From Odobenus rosmarus divergens (taxonomy: Eukaryota > Chordata > Mammalia > Carnivora > Odobenidae), in contig NW_004450276.1 of NCBI RefSeq assembly GCF_000321225.1, positions 5,471,387 through 5,535,386 of the forward strand: a stretch of DNA of 64,000 nt. The letters run 5' to 3'. Within the stretch, counting starts at the first letter, position 1, and each line of letters starts with the position of its first letter. A model generated the notes under the pieces. The model saw only the letters and a list, made by a program, of their open reading frames with translations, was not told where the DNA came from and ran no database searches. Both the position numbers and the translations under genes were made by a program. Shown one piece after another: positions 28,181 through 39,328 of this stretch.

Positions 28181-28451
28181 CCCTGTAGAAAGGAGGCTTT
28201 ACAACGTGCCGCTAAATTGGAGGAAGCTGGGCAAGCCTGCAACTCACACATTAAAAGAAGAGGGAAAGCAGCACAGATCTGTTTATAAAGTGATAACTAG
28301 ATAGAGACAAATGTGGGCAATTTTTTTCTGGATCCGGAACGTTAGAGCAGATTATATCATTTAAATATCCTTAACGTATGGATACGAAAGTGAATGTCGG
28401 GGTTCAAAGGAGTTCGGAAAAGCATGTTTCGCTGTCTCTATTTGTTATTAT

Positions 28452-28988
28452 TCAGCTCTTTGTTGTATACAAAGTAAATTTTAAAAGCAGTGGCTGAGCT
28501 ACCCTTAACAAAAACAGGCTTGATTTCTTAACCTGAAATGAATTTTCAAAATAACAGTGAAATTCCAAAGGGAAAAACGTGTCATTTGCTTTTAAACCAC
28601 GTTTTGGAAACAATTGCAACCCACCTACGAAACTCTGCCTGTTTTTCTTTGTGAGACATGTGGAAAAAATATTTCTGGCAAACGTCACAGTTCTAAAAAA
28701 TGAAGATTTCCAACAAGTGCTCGCGAGTCTTGAAGACAAGACCAAAGTCATCGTGCGTGAAAACTCAGGAAGAAATAATTTCAATCCTTTGGCCCAAACC
28801 TTACTAGGGCAAGAGGGTAATTTTAACTTAGATTTATAATAGACTTTGCGGAAACTCCTAAAATACCCATTTACTGGTCTGTGTATGATGCAGCACTGTT
28901 TCCCAAGGTGGATTTTAAAAAACCAATTAGAATTGATCTCTAATGGAATATTATATTTACACGTCATCATGAAAACATCATTTGACAA
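28452..28988 (-). other. Unidentified 178-codon open frame in AT-rich intergenic DNA
   Basis: A methionine-initiated frame runs 178 codons without a stop in AT-rich DNA, where stops are expected often. The predicted protein is basic, rich in Lys, Phe, Leu and Ser, with no domain, signal peptide or family that I recognise. The opposite strand is also open for 86 codons at 28579-28839. It could be chance, a decayed processed copy, a conserved non-coding element or an unannotated exon. I do not claim it is expressed. Confidence 0.15.
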
Positions 28989-31030
28989 GAGTTTTGAATT
29001 ACAAGAAAGAAGTTAACAGATGATGTTCATAAATAGCATCTGTTTGAAAAGAACCCTTAAGAGTCAGTTAAAGGTAGTGGTGATTGTGATTTTGCATTTG
29101 AAATGCTATAGAAGTGTTTTTTGCTTTTGAACACTTTCATTTTGCGGATCTTCTTCCTTAAACTTGCATTTCCTCCTGGAAATCATTCAGTTATTTCGAG
29201 GTATACGGAGAAATTCTTATATAAGAAATCATTTGAAGTGTAACTATGGAAAGGTTTGAACAGAGAAAACACTGGTGTTGAAAATGAGGTATTCTCAATC
29301 TGTTCATTCCTTCCACACTCATCCTCCCTTAGTCCCCCTCCCTAACTACTTGGATTCAATTTACATTTTTTATTTATAAGTCTGAATATTTAGAATAGCT
29401 TTAGAAGTTTATCCGCTATGTAGTTGATTGTAGAAGGTGAATCTTTTTACATCTTTTAGTGTTACAGACATTTTTTTGGTTTCATTGAAAATTAAAAAAA
29501 AATGTGTTACAAGTCATGATATACTTGTGAGAAAAACAACAAATGGGTGGAAAAAAGGGCATGAATGGGGGTGGGGATGGAGAGGGATAAGTAGCATTCC
29601 TGGTCAGTCTTCCTAATACCTTTCTTTAATATTATGTCATTATATCTTCCACTTGTGCTTGTACCAAAGATCATTGCTTTTTTTTTTAATTGGAGAAAGG
29701 GGCCACCATATAAAAATTGCCTACATTCTGGCTCTTAAGAGCCATAGTAAAGTAAGACTGACAAAAAGTGATCGGAGGCTTGTGTGTTTAATTCGCCAAG
29801 AATGTTAAGCTTCGTAAGATTCACCCTATGGGGCCATGTTGGACCTTGGCACTGTTACTGTACAATTTCAGAAGATAAATATACACATAGATTTTTCAAA
29901 ATCTAAGATGTGATAGGCAAACAGTTTATTAATTGAAGGAATAAAAAAATGAATTTGTCAACCTCATTCTTTCTGGGACACAATGCAGTTAATTAACATA
30001 TTCTTGGGCTTGTTTCTGGATTTGCTAAGCAGTGGCTCCTTTCAGAGAGGAAAACATTTAAATCTTAAAAAGTTATCTTCTTTGGTGAAAATAGTATTTA
30101 GCAACTCAGTTTAATTTCTTCTTCTTTTTTTAAGTCCAAGATTTGTTTCATTTCTTTCAAGGTCTCTTCCATTGCAAAAACTGATTTTCCTCTTTTCTGT
30201 GTCCAGAATCTTTTCACCTACAGAACCTTATTGTCTCCTCTAAACAGACACCTAAAAAGGTCACTTTAATCACATTTTAATTATAACAGAAATGCATATC
30301 TTCAGTGTCAGTAAAAAAATGGGAACATGGACCTCACACTTCTTACAATATATTGATGATTCTCTGAAAAGTCAGACACTTAACACCCTTAAGTATTGTT
30401 GGATCATGGAAAAAAATAGTCCAACTCTGAAATGTTATTGAGGTTTATGTAATGCCTAGGAGACCTAAAGGCATCTTTTAGATATTATTTTTCTACTGAT
30501 AATTACATGGTGTTTTACCCAAAAATGTAAATACAACCAATATATATCAATTTTATAGCAGAAGGAGTAGCTCTGATGCCAAACACAAGATTAACCAAGC
30601 CAAACCTTTTAAAGTAAATATTAGGCCTTGATTCTTAAAACTATTTTAAAATTTAGATTATGTACAATTTAAATTTCAGAATTACCTACCTAAGCTTTCC
30701 AACATTTAAGTGTATCTCACAATAATATTAATTGTGATTGGTTCTAAGTTAAGAGTCTGCTTTGTAAGAAAATGATGACTTTTACATGAAAAGGTGGTTA
30801 ACCTTTGAGGGCTACTTAAATATAGACAATTCTAAACTACCCGGTAAATAAAAACTCTTCACCAATATTAGTTTCAACTATTGAAAATCTTTAAAGAGAG
30901 CAATTTATCTGAAAATTTCTGCTAATCATTACTTAGAAATTTTAGTTCAATTGAACATACAAAATAAAGTCTTGCTTTGAAGAATAAGACTCAGATTACG
31001 ATGAGCTTTTAAACACAGGAATCGTACATT

Positions 31031-31100
31031 AAATGAATATTTATTGTGGGCCTACTACGTGCAAGAGACTTGCTAGGTGGTATGGTGAATAAAAAAAAAA
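31031..31100 (+). mobile_element. Probable MIR/L2-type ancient repeat fragment
   Basis: The phrase running from a TATTTATTG core through a CTAC(TA)GTGC-like core to GCTAGGTGGTATGG resembles the conserved core shared by MIR and L2 elements. It is short and diverged, so orientation and family are tentative. Confidence 0.5.
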
Positions 31101-31560
31101 ATTGCCTGGTAAGATCAACATGCTTCATTAAATGGAATTTCCCCAAAGCCATTAAGAGAATATCAATTGAAAACATAATTGAAATGAATACCTTTTAATG
31201 AAATTTCTAATAGTACTCCATAATATAGGTGCCATGTGTGTGTTTGTATCTAGTATAAAGACACAATACCCACTTATTGTGAGATTAATAAAACTAGTTT
31301 CAGAAGTACCTCAATATTTTTATCATACTAGCATAAATACATATGTGGCTCATAATAAACTTTTCACGTAAAAAGCAGGAAACTTTGGGTACCATTTGAA
31401 CAAAGGAAAATTTTATTCAGGGATTCCTTTATGTAAAAGAGGATAGATCTGAAAGTTTATACAGATCATAAGAAAATTGTCTTTTTTGCATTCTCCAAAT
31501 TATTTAGAAACAAGATTATAGTTTCTGGTGAGGTTTAGTAGATGAATGAAATCTAATAAT

Positions 31561-31620
31561 TGCTTTTTATTTTAAAACCTTAGTATCAATTGCTTTTTCT
31601 TTTAAAACCTTAGTATCAGA
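31561..31620 (+). repeat. 30-bp tandem duplication, two copies
   Basis: Two adjacent 30-base units (31561-31590 and 31591-31620) differ by one internal A/C change and the last two bases. Confidence 0.85.
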
Positions 31621-32499
31621 GCCAATACAGAATTTTAAAACACTTTGTGGAAGTCAAGGATATGAGTTAAGGAAAACACATTTAGTCTTAACATTATAGA
31701 AATGTACCTCAATTTCTATACCTCATTATAGAAATATACCTCAACAATGGATATAATAGACTATAATGTGCACAAACAGAAGGGAAATAAAACTTTATTT
31801 TAAAAGGGGGATAAATATAAGCAATACCAACCTATGAACCGAATTTGGTTTTAAATATTTCTTTCATACTATCTACTTACGTAAATGATTATTGAAAAGG
31901 AAATCCAAAAATTTGGTCCCTAGGTTGAGGAATAAAGAAAATTATAAGAAGATATATTACCCATAAAGAAAAAAAATACAGTTTCCCATTATAGTAGGGT
32001 TAGAGGTTACATCATAAAATACTTTACTTGAGTTTTTTGTGGTTTGCTTCAGAAGATTAGTTCAGAGAAATAGAGGAGCCAGTACTGAGTTAGCTGCTGT
32101 TGTGTGAAGAATACTGGGGACAACAGGCTTTTATTTTATTCTACAGGTACTAGATACACTTTTTCAAAGGGTATTTTGAGAATGAGGAATCAGATTTAAA
32201 GGGTAATGTTATTTTAAGATTGAAATTGTCCTTTTCTATCAAGTTATTCTATAAATCCCATGGACCTTTTTTTCCCTATTACTATGTATTTTTAAAAACT
32301 TACTTAAACTTTAACAATTAAGGCAATTTATATGTTTTATCCATTCTAAGATATGAGAATTAGCATATTCAGTCAAATGTCATATCCACATATATGTATG
32401 TGTGTATCTATATATAGATAGATATGTGTGAATGGGTATATATCTCACACAAAGGACAAATAGAACTTGCTCCCTGCTATATTTCCTGTATTCCAAAAC

Positions 32500-32553
32500 A
32501 GTCCCTGGCTCACAGTAAATGTTCAATAAATATTTCCTGCATGAATAAATAAT
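32500..32553 (+). mobile_element. Probable L2/MIR 3'-end fragment
   Basis: CCTGGCTCACAGTAAATGTT followed by CAATAAATATTT and ATGAATAAATAA resembles the conserved 3' end of mammalian L2 elements. It is an ancient, short fragment. Confidence 0.6.
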
Positions 32554-33667
32554 TAACTGTATATCTGAACTGTTTTATAATGTTCATTATTCTCCTTTTC
32601 ACTTGATATTTTATAGAAATATATTAAATATTACACTCTGCTATATAAGAAAAGTTCTATATCTGGTACGTGAGTTGAAATTAGAGTGGCCTATTTACAC
32701 CCATTATATTTTTTCTTATAATTTTCATACATCAACATGTAACATGTTAAATATCACTTTTTAAAAATAATTTGACATATTTTGTCAACATTTATATGTA
32801 CATCTTCAATAAAATTTCTGCTTCAAATGCTGTTTTTTATATAGAGTCCTGTTCTTATGACATAGTGTATTTTCTCTATTTTCCTAAATTTCAAATATCT
32901 CTTATGAATGATGAATGTGTTTTATTTTGAAGAGTGAGTGTTTACCTATATTTCTTTTATTAAGTGTTACAGAATAGGATAAAGTGCCAATCCTTCTTTA
33001 CATATAAATTAATTCTATTAAAAGAACTAGGCTCCAATGCATTAAAAATAAAATGAATGTATGTTTGAATAATTTAGTGCATTAAGGTTTGACTGCAGCG
33101 TTTAGGAAGGGTAGTTTCACATTGATTTTAACTCAAAATTACTCTTCATTGGAAGTCTGAGCCTGAGCAGGAATTGGATGTTGAACTGGTATCCCTTGTA
33201 AAAGGGTAAAGATAAAATATAGTTAAGACACGCAAAACAATACAGTTTTGTTTGAAGGTGGTTTTAATTTTACAAATATCAATGGCATTTTAAGAACATA
33301 ATTATTATATGTTTAGAAATTTAGTAATTGTTGCCATACCCCAAAAAAGAATTTGCATTCTTTAAGTATGTAATTTTTTTGTCACGTTCTCTTAATGACC
33401 TAATAGCTAAAAGAGAATTCTCATTTTTGTGTGTCTCTTTAGTGTACATTTTCCCTTACACTTTTAGTAGATTTCCATTACTGTAGATATCTCACTTTAG
33501 CTTTTAGAATGTTTGAGTATATTTGCTAACATATGCCTGCATTGTGTAATATCTATTATAATTCTTAAATAGATTTCTAGCAATTAATTTGAAATGGAAA
33601 AAGTCATGCTACCATTTTTTTTTTCTTTATGAGAACATTTGGAATGCTTTTAAAGATTAAACCAGTC

Positions 33668-33788
33668 ATCTTTTGGTGACTGACTGGGACAACTTGGGTT
33701 CCTTCATCCTTTTAGCACTGAGTAACTGCATTTTCCAGATCTTCACATTATATGGCTAATTCCTGTTAAACAACCATTTTGTACCCGC
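33668..33788 (+). repeat. Copy A of a duplicated segment of about 115 bp
   Basis: This segment aligns with 34174-34288 with a few substitutions and short indels. Shared blocks include TTTGGTGACTGACT, CTTGGGTTCCTTCATCCTTT and CTGCATTTTCCAGATC. The copies are in the same orientation about 500 bp apart. No transposon family is recognised. Confidence 0.85.
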
Positions 33789-34173
33789 AAGTTATTAACC
33801 AAAGCCATGAATTCACCTTGTAAGTATGCTCGTCATTTAAACAAGGTATATTCCTATTTCACGCTAAACTTTCATGATTAGACACTTTTTGCCGAAAATC
33901 AGTCTTGGGCTTACAAGGATACACAGGGGACAGGGCAACAGTGGAAGGAGATTTTACAGCCCAAAACTGCGTAGTATCTGGCTAATTAATCTATTCAGAT
34001 AGGCCTAAATCATTTTCTATTTGTATGTGAGGAGTGAGCTCCCATCTTTCTCCAACTTAAATCACCTTAAAAAAACAAAAAAGTGACGTTAAATTTTCAA
34101 GAGTAAATTTGGAGTACAGAGCCAGATCAGAGAAATCCTCAATCAAACCTGGACTCCCCTATCGCATGGTGTT

Positions 34174-34288
34174 ATCATTTGGTGACTGACTAGAACTTGG
34201 GTTCCTTCATCCTTTGGTATCATATTACTGCATTTTCCAGATCATCACATTATATTGCTAATTCTTGATTAACAACCATTTGTACTCC
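34174..34288 (+). repeat. Copy B of the duplicated segment
   Basis: Second copy of the segment at 33668-33788. Divergence is spread along the copy, so the duplication is not recent. The flanks beyond the aligned part are unrelated. Confidence 0.85.
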
Positions 34289-35099
34289 TACACAGCAACC
34301 TGAAGGTATCCTTGGTGTTCCCTCTTTGACTATTACCCTAACCCAGGCTTTTGACCTTCAGTCTGTGGTGCGCTTTCATTTATCACTGGGGCCAATGTGG
34401 TGTGTAAATGGGCTGCGGATCTGGTGGCACTTCCACTGCGTGAACTTTGGGTAGAGTCCAGGATGTGAATTTAATGGGTGGAGAAGCTTCGGCAGCACTG
34501 TGAAGTTAGCGCGGCCAACTGCAGGAAGCCATGCTTCACTGCACCCTTCTTGGAAGCTGGCATACTTGCCCTACCCTTGCTACCCACAGGCCAGCTCTTG
34601 AGGAAAAGGCCCGCAGGTAGGTTCTCAATGCAGGGAGATGCTCCAGGGGAATCAGTCCCCTCCAGCTCCTCTGAAAAAAAACCCCTCCCTCCCGGTCTTC
34701 GGCATCCTCCTCCCCTCCCTCCCTCTGAGGCCCGTTCGAGACGTGCACGCTCAGCCCGCGCGACCGGCCCTGCAGCAGGCGGCCCCAACGTCCCCGCCCC
34801 CGCGTGCGCGCCCCCGCGTTCTCTCGTTGGCTCGTTCCGGCCTCAGCGCGCCGCCGGCTCCACTCGCCCCCACCCCCTTGCACACCTCGGCGGCTGCGAG
34901 CAGCGCGGGGGAGGGGAAGGGGCCGGGAGGTAGGCCGCGGCTGCGGGCCGGACGCGGCGGCGCGCACGCAGGCCTTGCTTCTCCCGGGCCTTCTCCCTCA
35001 CGCCGGCCGCCGGGCGGGCGCGCACGCCGAGTGACGCTCAGAGGAGGAAGCGCAGCCCCCTTCCCCTCCCTGGCTGCCCCTGGCCCAGCGGGAGCCCCC

Positions 35100-35275
35100 C
35101 CAGTGCGCCTGTGCGGAGGCCTACTTGATTATGTGTGCCCTCTCCGGGCTCCAGCGTTAGCGGCCGGGTGGAGGTGGGGAGGGAAGAAGACGAGGAGGAG
35201 GAGGAGGCGGAGGAGGCGGTGGAGGGGAGGTGGGGGGAGTCAGCAAGGACATGGCTCCTGACTCCTGTGCGGAAC
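35100..35275 (+). other. MLLT10: MLLT10 5' UTR exon (3' end defined, 5' end approximate)
   Basis: The exon ends at 35275 before a strong splice donor (GTGAGT at 35276) and joins to the acceptor that ends TCTTAG at 35436, leaving an intron of only 161 bases. The leader contains a GGAGGAGG-rich tract. An ATG at 35251 opens a short upstream ORF. The left boundary is a guess within the CpG island. Confidence 0.65.
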
Positions 35276-35447
35276 GTGAGTGACTGAGCGGCAAAGCCCG
35301 AGTGAGCGAGCGGCCGAGCGGCGGGCGGGGGCCGGGGACGTAGGGAAGGGAGCGGGGGTGCGGGTGGCTCTGCGGGGGGAAGTACTAATTGGCTTGCATG
35401 TGTTTTTTTAATGGTCCCCCCCCAACTCCCTCTTAGATGGTCTCTAG
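35251..35447 (+). promoter_or_regulatory. MLLT10: 11-codon upstream ORF overlapping the MLLT10 start codon
   Basis: In the spliced mRNA the ATG at 35251 is read for 25 bases to the exon end, continues in the next exon at 35437 and stops at TAG 35445-35447. This gives 11 codons (MAPDSCAEHGL) in a different frame that runs across the MLLT10 ATG. The upstream ATG has G at -3 and G at +4, a favourable context. The main ATG has A at -3 and G at +4 after splicing. Ribosomes would reach MLLT10 by leaky scanning or very local reinitiation. This depends on transcripts including 35251 and using the 35276 donor. Confidence 0.6.
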
Positions 35448-35596
35448 CGACCGGCCCGTGTCACTGGAGGACGAGGTCTCCCATAGTATGAAGGAGATGA
35501 TTGGAGGCTGTTGCGTTTGCTCAGACGAGAGAGGCTGGGCCGAGAACCCGCTGGTTTATTGCGACGGGCACGGCTGCAGCGTCGCGGTGCATCAAG
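35437..35596 (+). CDS. MLLT10: MLLT10 (AF10) first coding exon
   Basis: This exon encodes residues 1-53 plus the first base of codon 54 (MVSSDRPVSLEDEVSHSM onwards), recognised as the N-terminus of AF10. It follows an acceptor (TCTTAG) immediately before the ATG and ends at a GTAAAC donor at 35597. It carries the first part of a C4HC3 PHD finger: Cys25, Cys28, Cys42, Cys47 and His52 are the likely zinc ligands. AF10 is a nuclear cofactor of the DOT1L H3K79 methyltransferase, and its PHD-zinc knuckle-PHD module binds unmodified H3K27; both facts are from the literature. Human MLLT10 is a fusion partner of KMT2A and PICALM in leukaemia. Translation into the intron gives a meaningless extension. 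Confidence 0.97.
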
Positions 35597-37380
35597 GTAA
35601 ACACCCAACCGCCCGCCGGGCCGAACCCGGCCTGCTCCCAACCGTCACCGCTTCCCCCACCTTAGCAGCAACTGCCAGTTCCCCTGCCGCCCCTCCCCCC
35701 GCCCCGCCCCGCCCCCGCCCCGTTCCGCGGCCCGGGATTGACTCGGAGGGTCCGCGGCGGGGCGGAGGGGGTGTGGGCTGTGCATGTGGGAGAAAGTGCG
35801 TGTGGCCTGGACTGTCATGTGATTCTGCGCTCACTCTCTCAAGTGTCATTTGGCCGCCGCCTGCGCCCGGAGCCGTGGGGCTGGAGACTTTCGGAGGCGG
35901 TGGTTGGAGGCGGGGGGCCAAGGGGGGGGTGGGCGTTACGGGTCGCGGCCTGCGCTCCGGGGGCGACGGGGGGGTGGGGCGTGCGCCCCTCGGTGGAGTC
36001 GCGGTGGCCTTGGGTTGGCTTGGGATCGTGGAGGCCCCTCCCCCTTCACTGGCTGCTCGGGTCTGCCGCAGTGTGTCTGGAGACTTCCTGTGGCATGGAG
36101 TCAGGCTCGGGAATGCCACTCGCTGCGCCGGGGCTGGTCGCGGAGGCAGGGCGGTTGCTTGGGCGCTTTAGATTAGGGAGGGGAGGCGCCGCTGCTGCAC
36201 CCCAAGCTTTCTGGCGGAGACCCTGCTGCTGCGGACTGGGAGCTTCCTGCGGAGAAGACGGTGGCCTCCCGCCGCCGCCGTTGTGCTGCTGCAGGAGCGG
36301 CTTGACCGAGCTGCCCTGGGCTGGTGTTGAGGCTGTAGGGGCGGCAGCTGTCCACTTCCTCAGCTTAAGTAACTGAAGAGAAGAGGAGGTGGTGGTGCGG
36401 CCAGTGACTTGGGGAGCATCTTAGCTTATTTCTGGGTGTTTCCATTCGGTGAGTTTTTTGGATATTACAAGAAAGCCGAGGACACTAGTAAGAGAGTTTT
36501 CTGGCCATTAAAGTTTGACTTTTTCTATTTCGTGTGGTAAGGAAACAACCTAGATAATTTTTGGGTGGCTCTTCTCTCCCTGTTACTCACCAACCCGCCC
36601 TGCTTCCCATTTCTGATTTTGGCATCGAGTGATGCAAATATTTAGATACTATCGAATGAGAGAGCCTGAACGTAAGGGGCTAAAGTGCATTCTTTATAGA
36701 GTGAAATCTCAGAATGGGTAGGGGAGACTTAGGAGATAGTGAATTACCAGAGTACAGTTATTCTCATTTGTTTTTTGACAAACACCAAAGCTGCACACCT
36801 TCCTCCTTTTAAGGAGTGAAAACAGTGTGTGTTGATAACTGATTTTTTAGGTTTTAGAGCTGATACATAGAGTTTCCATCAGTGTTCATTGGCATTTGTG
36901 GAGGTATTTCTTAGGAATTGGATTCTAAACTACAAAGTTTCAATCAGTAAAGTCGTCTCTTGGTATAGAAAACACTCATTTAAAGTTTAAGTTTTCTTGT
37001 CTAGAAGTAGTACTTCTGGGTTAAAATAAGTTTTTGGACATTGATGCAGTGTTTCTTGACTGATAGGACATTTTTACACTGACATGTTTACAAATTTTAA
37101 AAGGAATTACAAGTTTAGCTTTTGGAGTTTTAAAAAAATTGTGCTGGTTTTATATTCTTTTAGTGCTTTCCAGTATTTAAGATATTTCAAGCTTCCTCTG
37201 AGCAAGCCCATGCAAAAATGTCAGTTGGTTATTAGTGTTCTAGGTTTTTGGGAAAATTCAACTTTGAGTTAGTTAAATATCAAAAAAATTTTTTTTTTTT
37301 TTAAACTGGAGTGAGATTTAGATCTACTGAAATCACTTATTGGAACATTCACATCATATTTTTAGAAATAAATTTGTGCT

Positions 37381-37512
37381 TTTTAAAATAATGGCTTTAT
37401 TGAGATGTGATTCACATACTAGAGAGTTCACCCACTCAAAGTGTACAATCCACTGGTTTTAGTACATTCACAGAGTTTTGTATCTAATTACCACACAACT
37501 CTAGAACATTTT
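37381..37512 (-). mobile_element. Old L1 3'-end fragment, left part
   Basis: The sequence (GGCTTTATTGAGATGTGATT onward to TAGAACATTTTC) matches the antisense 3' region of old mammalian L1M-type elements. It continues at 38322 after a SINE cluster; the 12-base TAGAACATTTTC is repeated on both sides as a likely target-site duplication. Confidence 0.7.
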
Positions 37513-37539
37513 CTTTTTTCTTTCTCTCTCTTTTTTTTT

Positions 37540-37752
37540 ATTTTTTTATTTTTTTTTTAAAGATTTTATTTATTTATTTGAGACAGAGAGAATGAGAGAG
37601 AGAGAGAGAGCACATGAGAGGGGGGAGGGTCAGAGGGAGAAGCAGACTCCCTGCCGAGCAGGGAGCCTGATGCGGGACTCGATCCAGGGACTCCAGGATC
37701 ATGACCTGAGCCAAAGGCAGTTGCTTAACCAACTGAGCCACCCAGGCGCCCC
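37540..37752 (-). mobile_element. Can-SINE, near full length
   Basis: Antisense copy: poly-T and AAGATTTTATTTATTTAT tail on the left, GAGCCACCCAGGCGCCCC tRNA-related head on the right. Confidence 0.93.
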
Positions 37753-38175
37753 TCTTTTTTTTTTTTTTAAAGAGAGGGAGGGGTGGGGGTATAGTGGTGG
37801 AGAGAGAATCCTAAGCAGACTCCATGCCCAGCACCGAGCAGGTGGCAGGGCTCAGTCTCACAACCCTGAGATCATGACCCGAGGTGAAATCAGGAGTCGG
37901 ATTCTTTTTTTTTTTTAACGATTTTATTTATTTTTGACAGAGAGAGAGAGAGAGAGAGAGACAGTACAAGCAGGGGAAGCAGCAGGCAGAGGGAGAGGGA
38001 GGGGCAGGCTCCCCGCTCAGCAGGGAGCCTGATGTAGGGCTCGATCCCGGGACCCTGGGATCATGACGGGACCCTGGGATCATGACGTGGGCCAAAGGCA
38101 GACACTTAACCGTCTGAGCCACCCAGGCGCCCCCAGGAGTTGGATTCTTAACCAACTGAGCCACTCAGGCGCCCC
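37753..38175 (-). mobile_element. Older Can-SINE split by a younger insertion
   Basis: The body occupies 37753-37905 and its head, GAGCCACTCAGGCGCCCC, lies at 38158-38175. Between them is the younger copy at 37906-38133, flanked by a 15-base duplication (AGGAGTCGGATTCTT and AGGAGTTGGATTCTT). Confidence 0.85.
37906..38133 (-). mobile_element. Can-SINE nested in an older Can-SINE
   Basis: Full-length antisense copy with poly-T tail, (GA)n tract and tRNA-related head. It also carries a short internal tandem duplication (GGGACCCTGGGATCATGACG repeated near 38047-38088). Confidence 0.93.
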
Positions 38176-38321
38176 AATTTTATTTTTTAATTTTTATTTA
38201 TTTCAGGGGTACAGGTCTGTGTTTCATAAGTCTTAATACACAGTGCTCACCACAACACATATCCTCCCCAATGTCTGTCACCCAGCCACCCCATCCCCTC
38301 CACCCCCCAGGCACCCGAATT
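38176..38321 (-). mobile_element. Carnivore L1 3'-end fragment
   Basis: Contains the run from CAGGGGTACAGGTCTGTG through AATACACAGTGCTCACCACA to the CACCCAGCCACCCCATCCCC stretch, typical of the antisense 3' UTR of carnivoran L1. Heavily truncated. Confidence 0.65.
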
Positions 38322-38560
38322 TTAGAACATTTTCATCAACCTAACAAGAAACCTTGGACCCGTTAATAGTTACTCACCGTTTCACCCTAACTCTCCCAAA
38401 CACTAGGCAACCACTAGTGTACTTTCTATCGATTTGCTTATTTTGGACAATTTATACAAATGGAAGCATGTCACGCTTAACAATACATTTCATTTTCTGC
38501 AATATTTTTTGCTTATTTTGACAGGTGATTTGGAAATATTTTTATTAGACTTATCTAAAA
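38322..38560 (-). mobile_element. Old L1 3'-end fragment, right part
   Basis: Continuation of the L1 fragment at 37381-37512 (CATCAACCTAACAAGAAACC, then CTAGGCAACCACTAGTGTAC). The right boundary is uncertain. Confidence 0.6.
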
Positions 38561-38572
38561 TGCTTGGTATTT

Positions 38573-38772
38573 GGGACACCTGGGTGGCTCAGTCGGTTAA
38601 GCATCTGCCTACCGCTCGGGTCATGATCCCAGGGTCTTGGGGTCAAGTCCCATATTGGGCTTCTTGCTCAGCGGGGAGCCTGCTTCTACCTCTGCCTGCC
38701 ACTCCCCCTGCTTGTGCTCTCTCTACCTCTCTCTCTGACAAATAAATAAATAAAATCTTTAAAAAAAAAAAA
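38573..38772 (+). mobile_element. Can-SINE, full length
   Basis: Sense copy: tRNA-related head (ACACCTGGGTGGCTCAGTCG), CT-rich body, AAATAAATAAATAAAATC tail and poly-A. Confidence 0.95.
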
Positions 38773-38774
38773 TA

Positions 38775-38972
38775 GGGGCACCTGGGTGGCTCAGTTGTTA
38801 AGCGTCTGCCTTTGGCTCAGGTCATGATCCCAGGGTCCTGGGATTGAGCCCCGCATCGGGCTCCCTGCTCGGCGGGAGGCCTACTTCTCCCTCTCCCACT
38901 CCCCCTGCTTGTGTTCCCTCTCTCGCTGTGTCTCTCTCTGTCAAATAAATAAATAAAATCTTTAAAAAAAAA
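38775..38972 (+). mobile_element. Can-SINE, full length
   Basis: Sense copy directly behind the previous one; head GGGGCACCTGGGTGGCTCAG, CT-rich stretch, A-rich tail. Head-to-tail pairing suggests insertion into the A-tail of its neighbour. Confidence 0.95.
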
Positions 38973-39156
38973 TACTTGCTGTTTAAATTGCAGGATATAG
39001 GAATGAATGAATTTCTGAGTTATTCTTTGTAAAAAAATCTGTGTTAAATTTTACTCAATATTCTATCATAAAATAATAAGTATAATTGGTAGTGCTTATG
39101 CTTATCTAAAATAACAAAAGGTTGGTCTTTCATTGTTTTTATTAAAAAGTCATACA

Positions 39157-39328
39157 GGAGTGCCTGGGTGGCTCAGTCGGTTAAGCATCTGCTTTTAGCT
39201 CAGGTCATGATCCCAGGTCCTGGGATTGAGCCCCATGTTGGGCTTGCCTTCTCCCCACTGTTTGTGCTCTCTCTCTCTCTTTTTATTTCTCTCTCTCAAA
39301 TAAATAAATAAAATCTTAAACCCCAAAA
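39157..39328 (+). mobile_element. Can-SINE
   Basis: Sense copy ending 177 bases before the second MLLT10 coding exon. A GTCATACA target-site duplication flanks it (39149-39156 and 39330-39337). Confidence 0.92.

Larger units (their letters stand above)
28181..34690. other. SKIDA1-MLLT10 intergenic DNA, AT-rich
   Basis: Mostly AT-rich sequence without Can-SINE or L1 copies. It holds two probable ancient MIR/L2 fragments, a 30-bp tandem duplication, a duplicated segment of about 115 bp and one unexplained open frame of 178 codons, each listed separately. No RNA gene was recognised. Confidence 0.55.
34691..36360 (+). promoter_or_regulatory. MLLT10: CpG-island promoter of MLLT10
   Basis: A 1.7-kb GC-rich, CpG-dense region spans the 5' UTR exon and first coding exon of MLLT10 and the start of the following intron. 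No TATA box is evident. Several CCGCCC/GGGCGG GC boxes occur, for example around 35700-35720. This is the usual structure of a broadly expressed gene promoter. The exact start site cannot be set from sequence. Confidence 0.8.

Noticed and set aside
35597..36171. Continuation of the MLLT10 reading frame past 35596
   Set aside because: It is intron read-through in a GC-rich island. A clear donor at 35597 and the correctly phased exon at 39506 restore the AF10 sequence.
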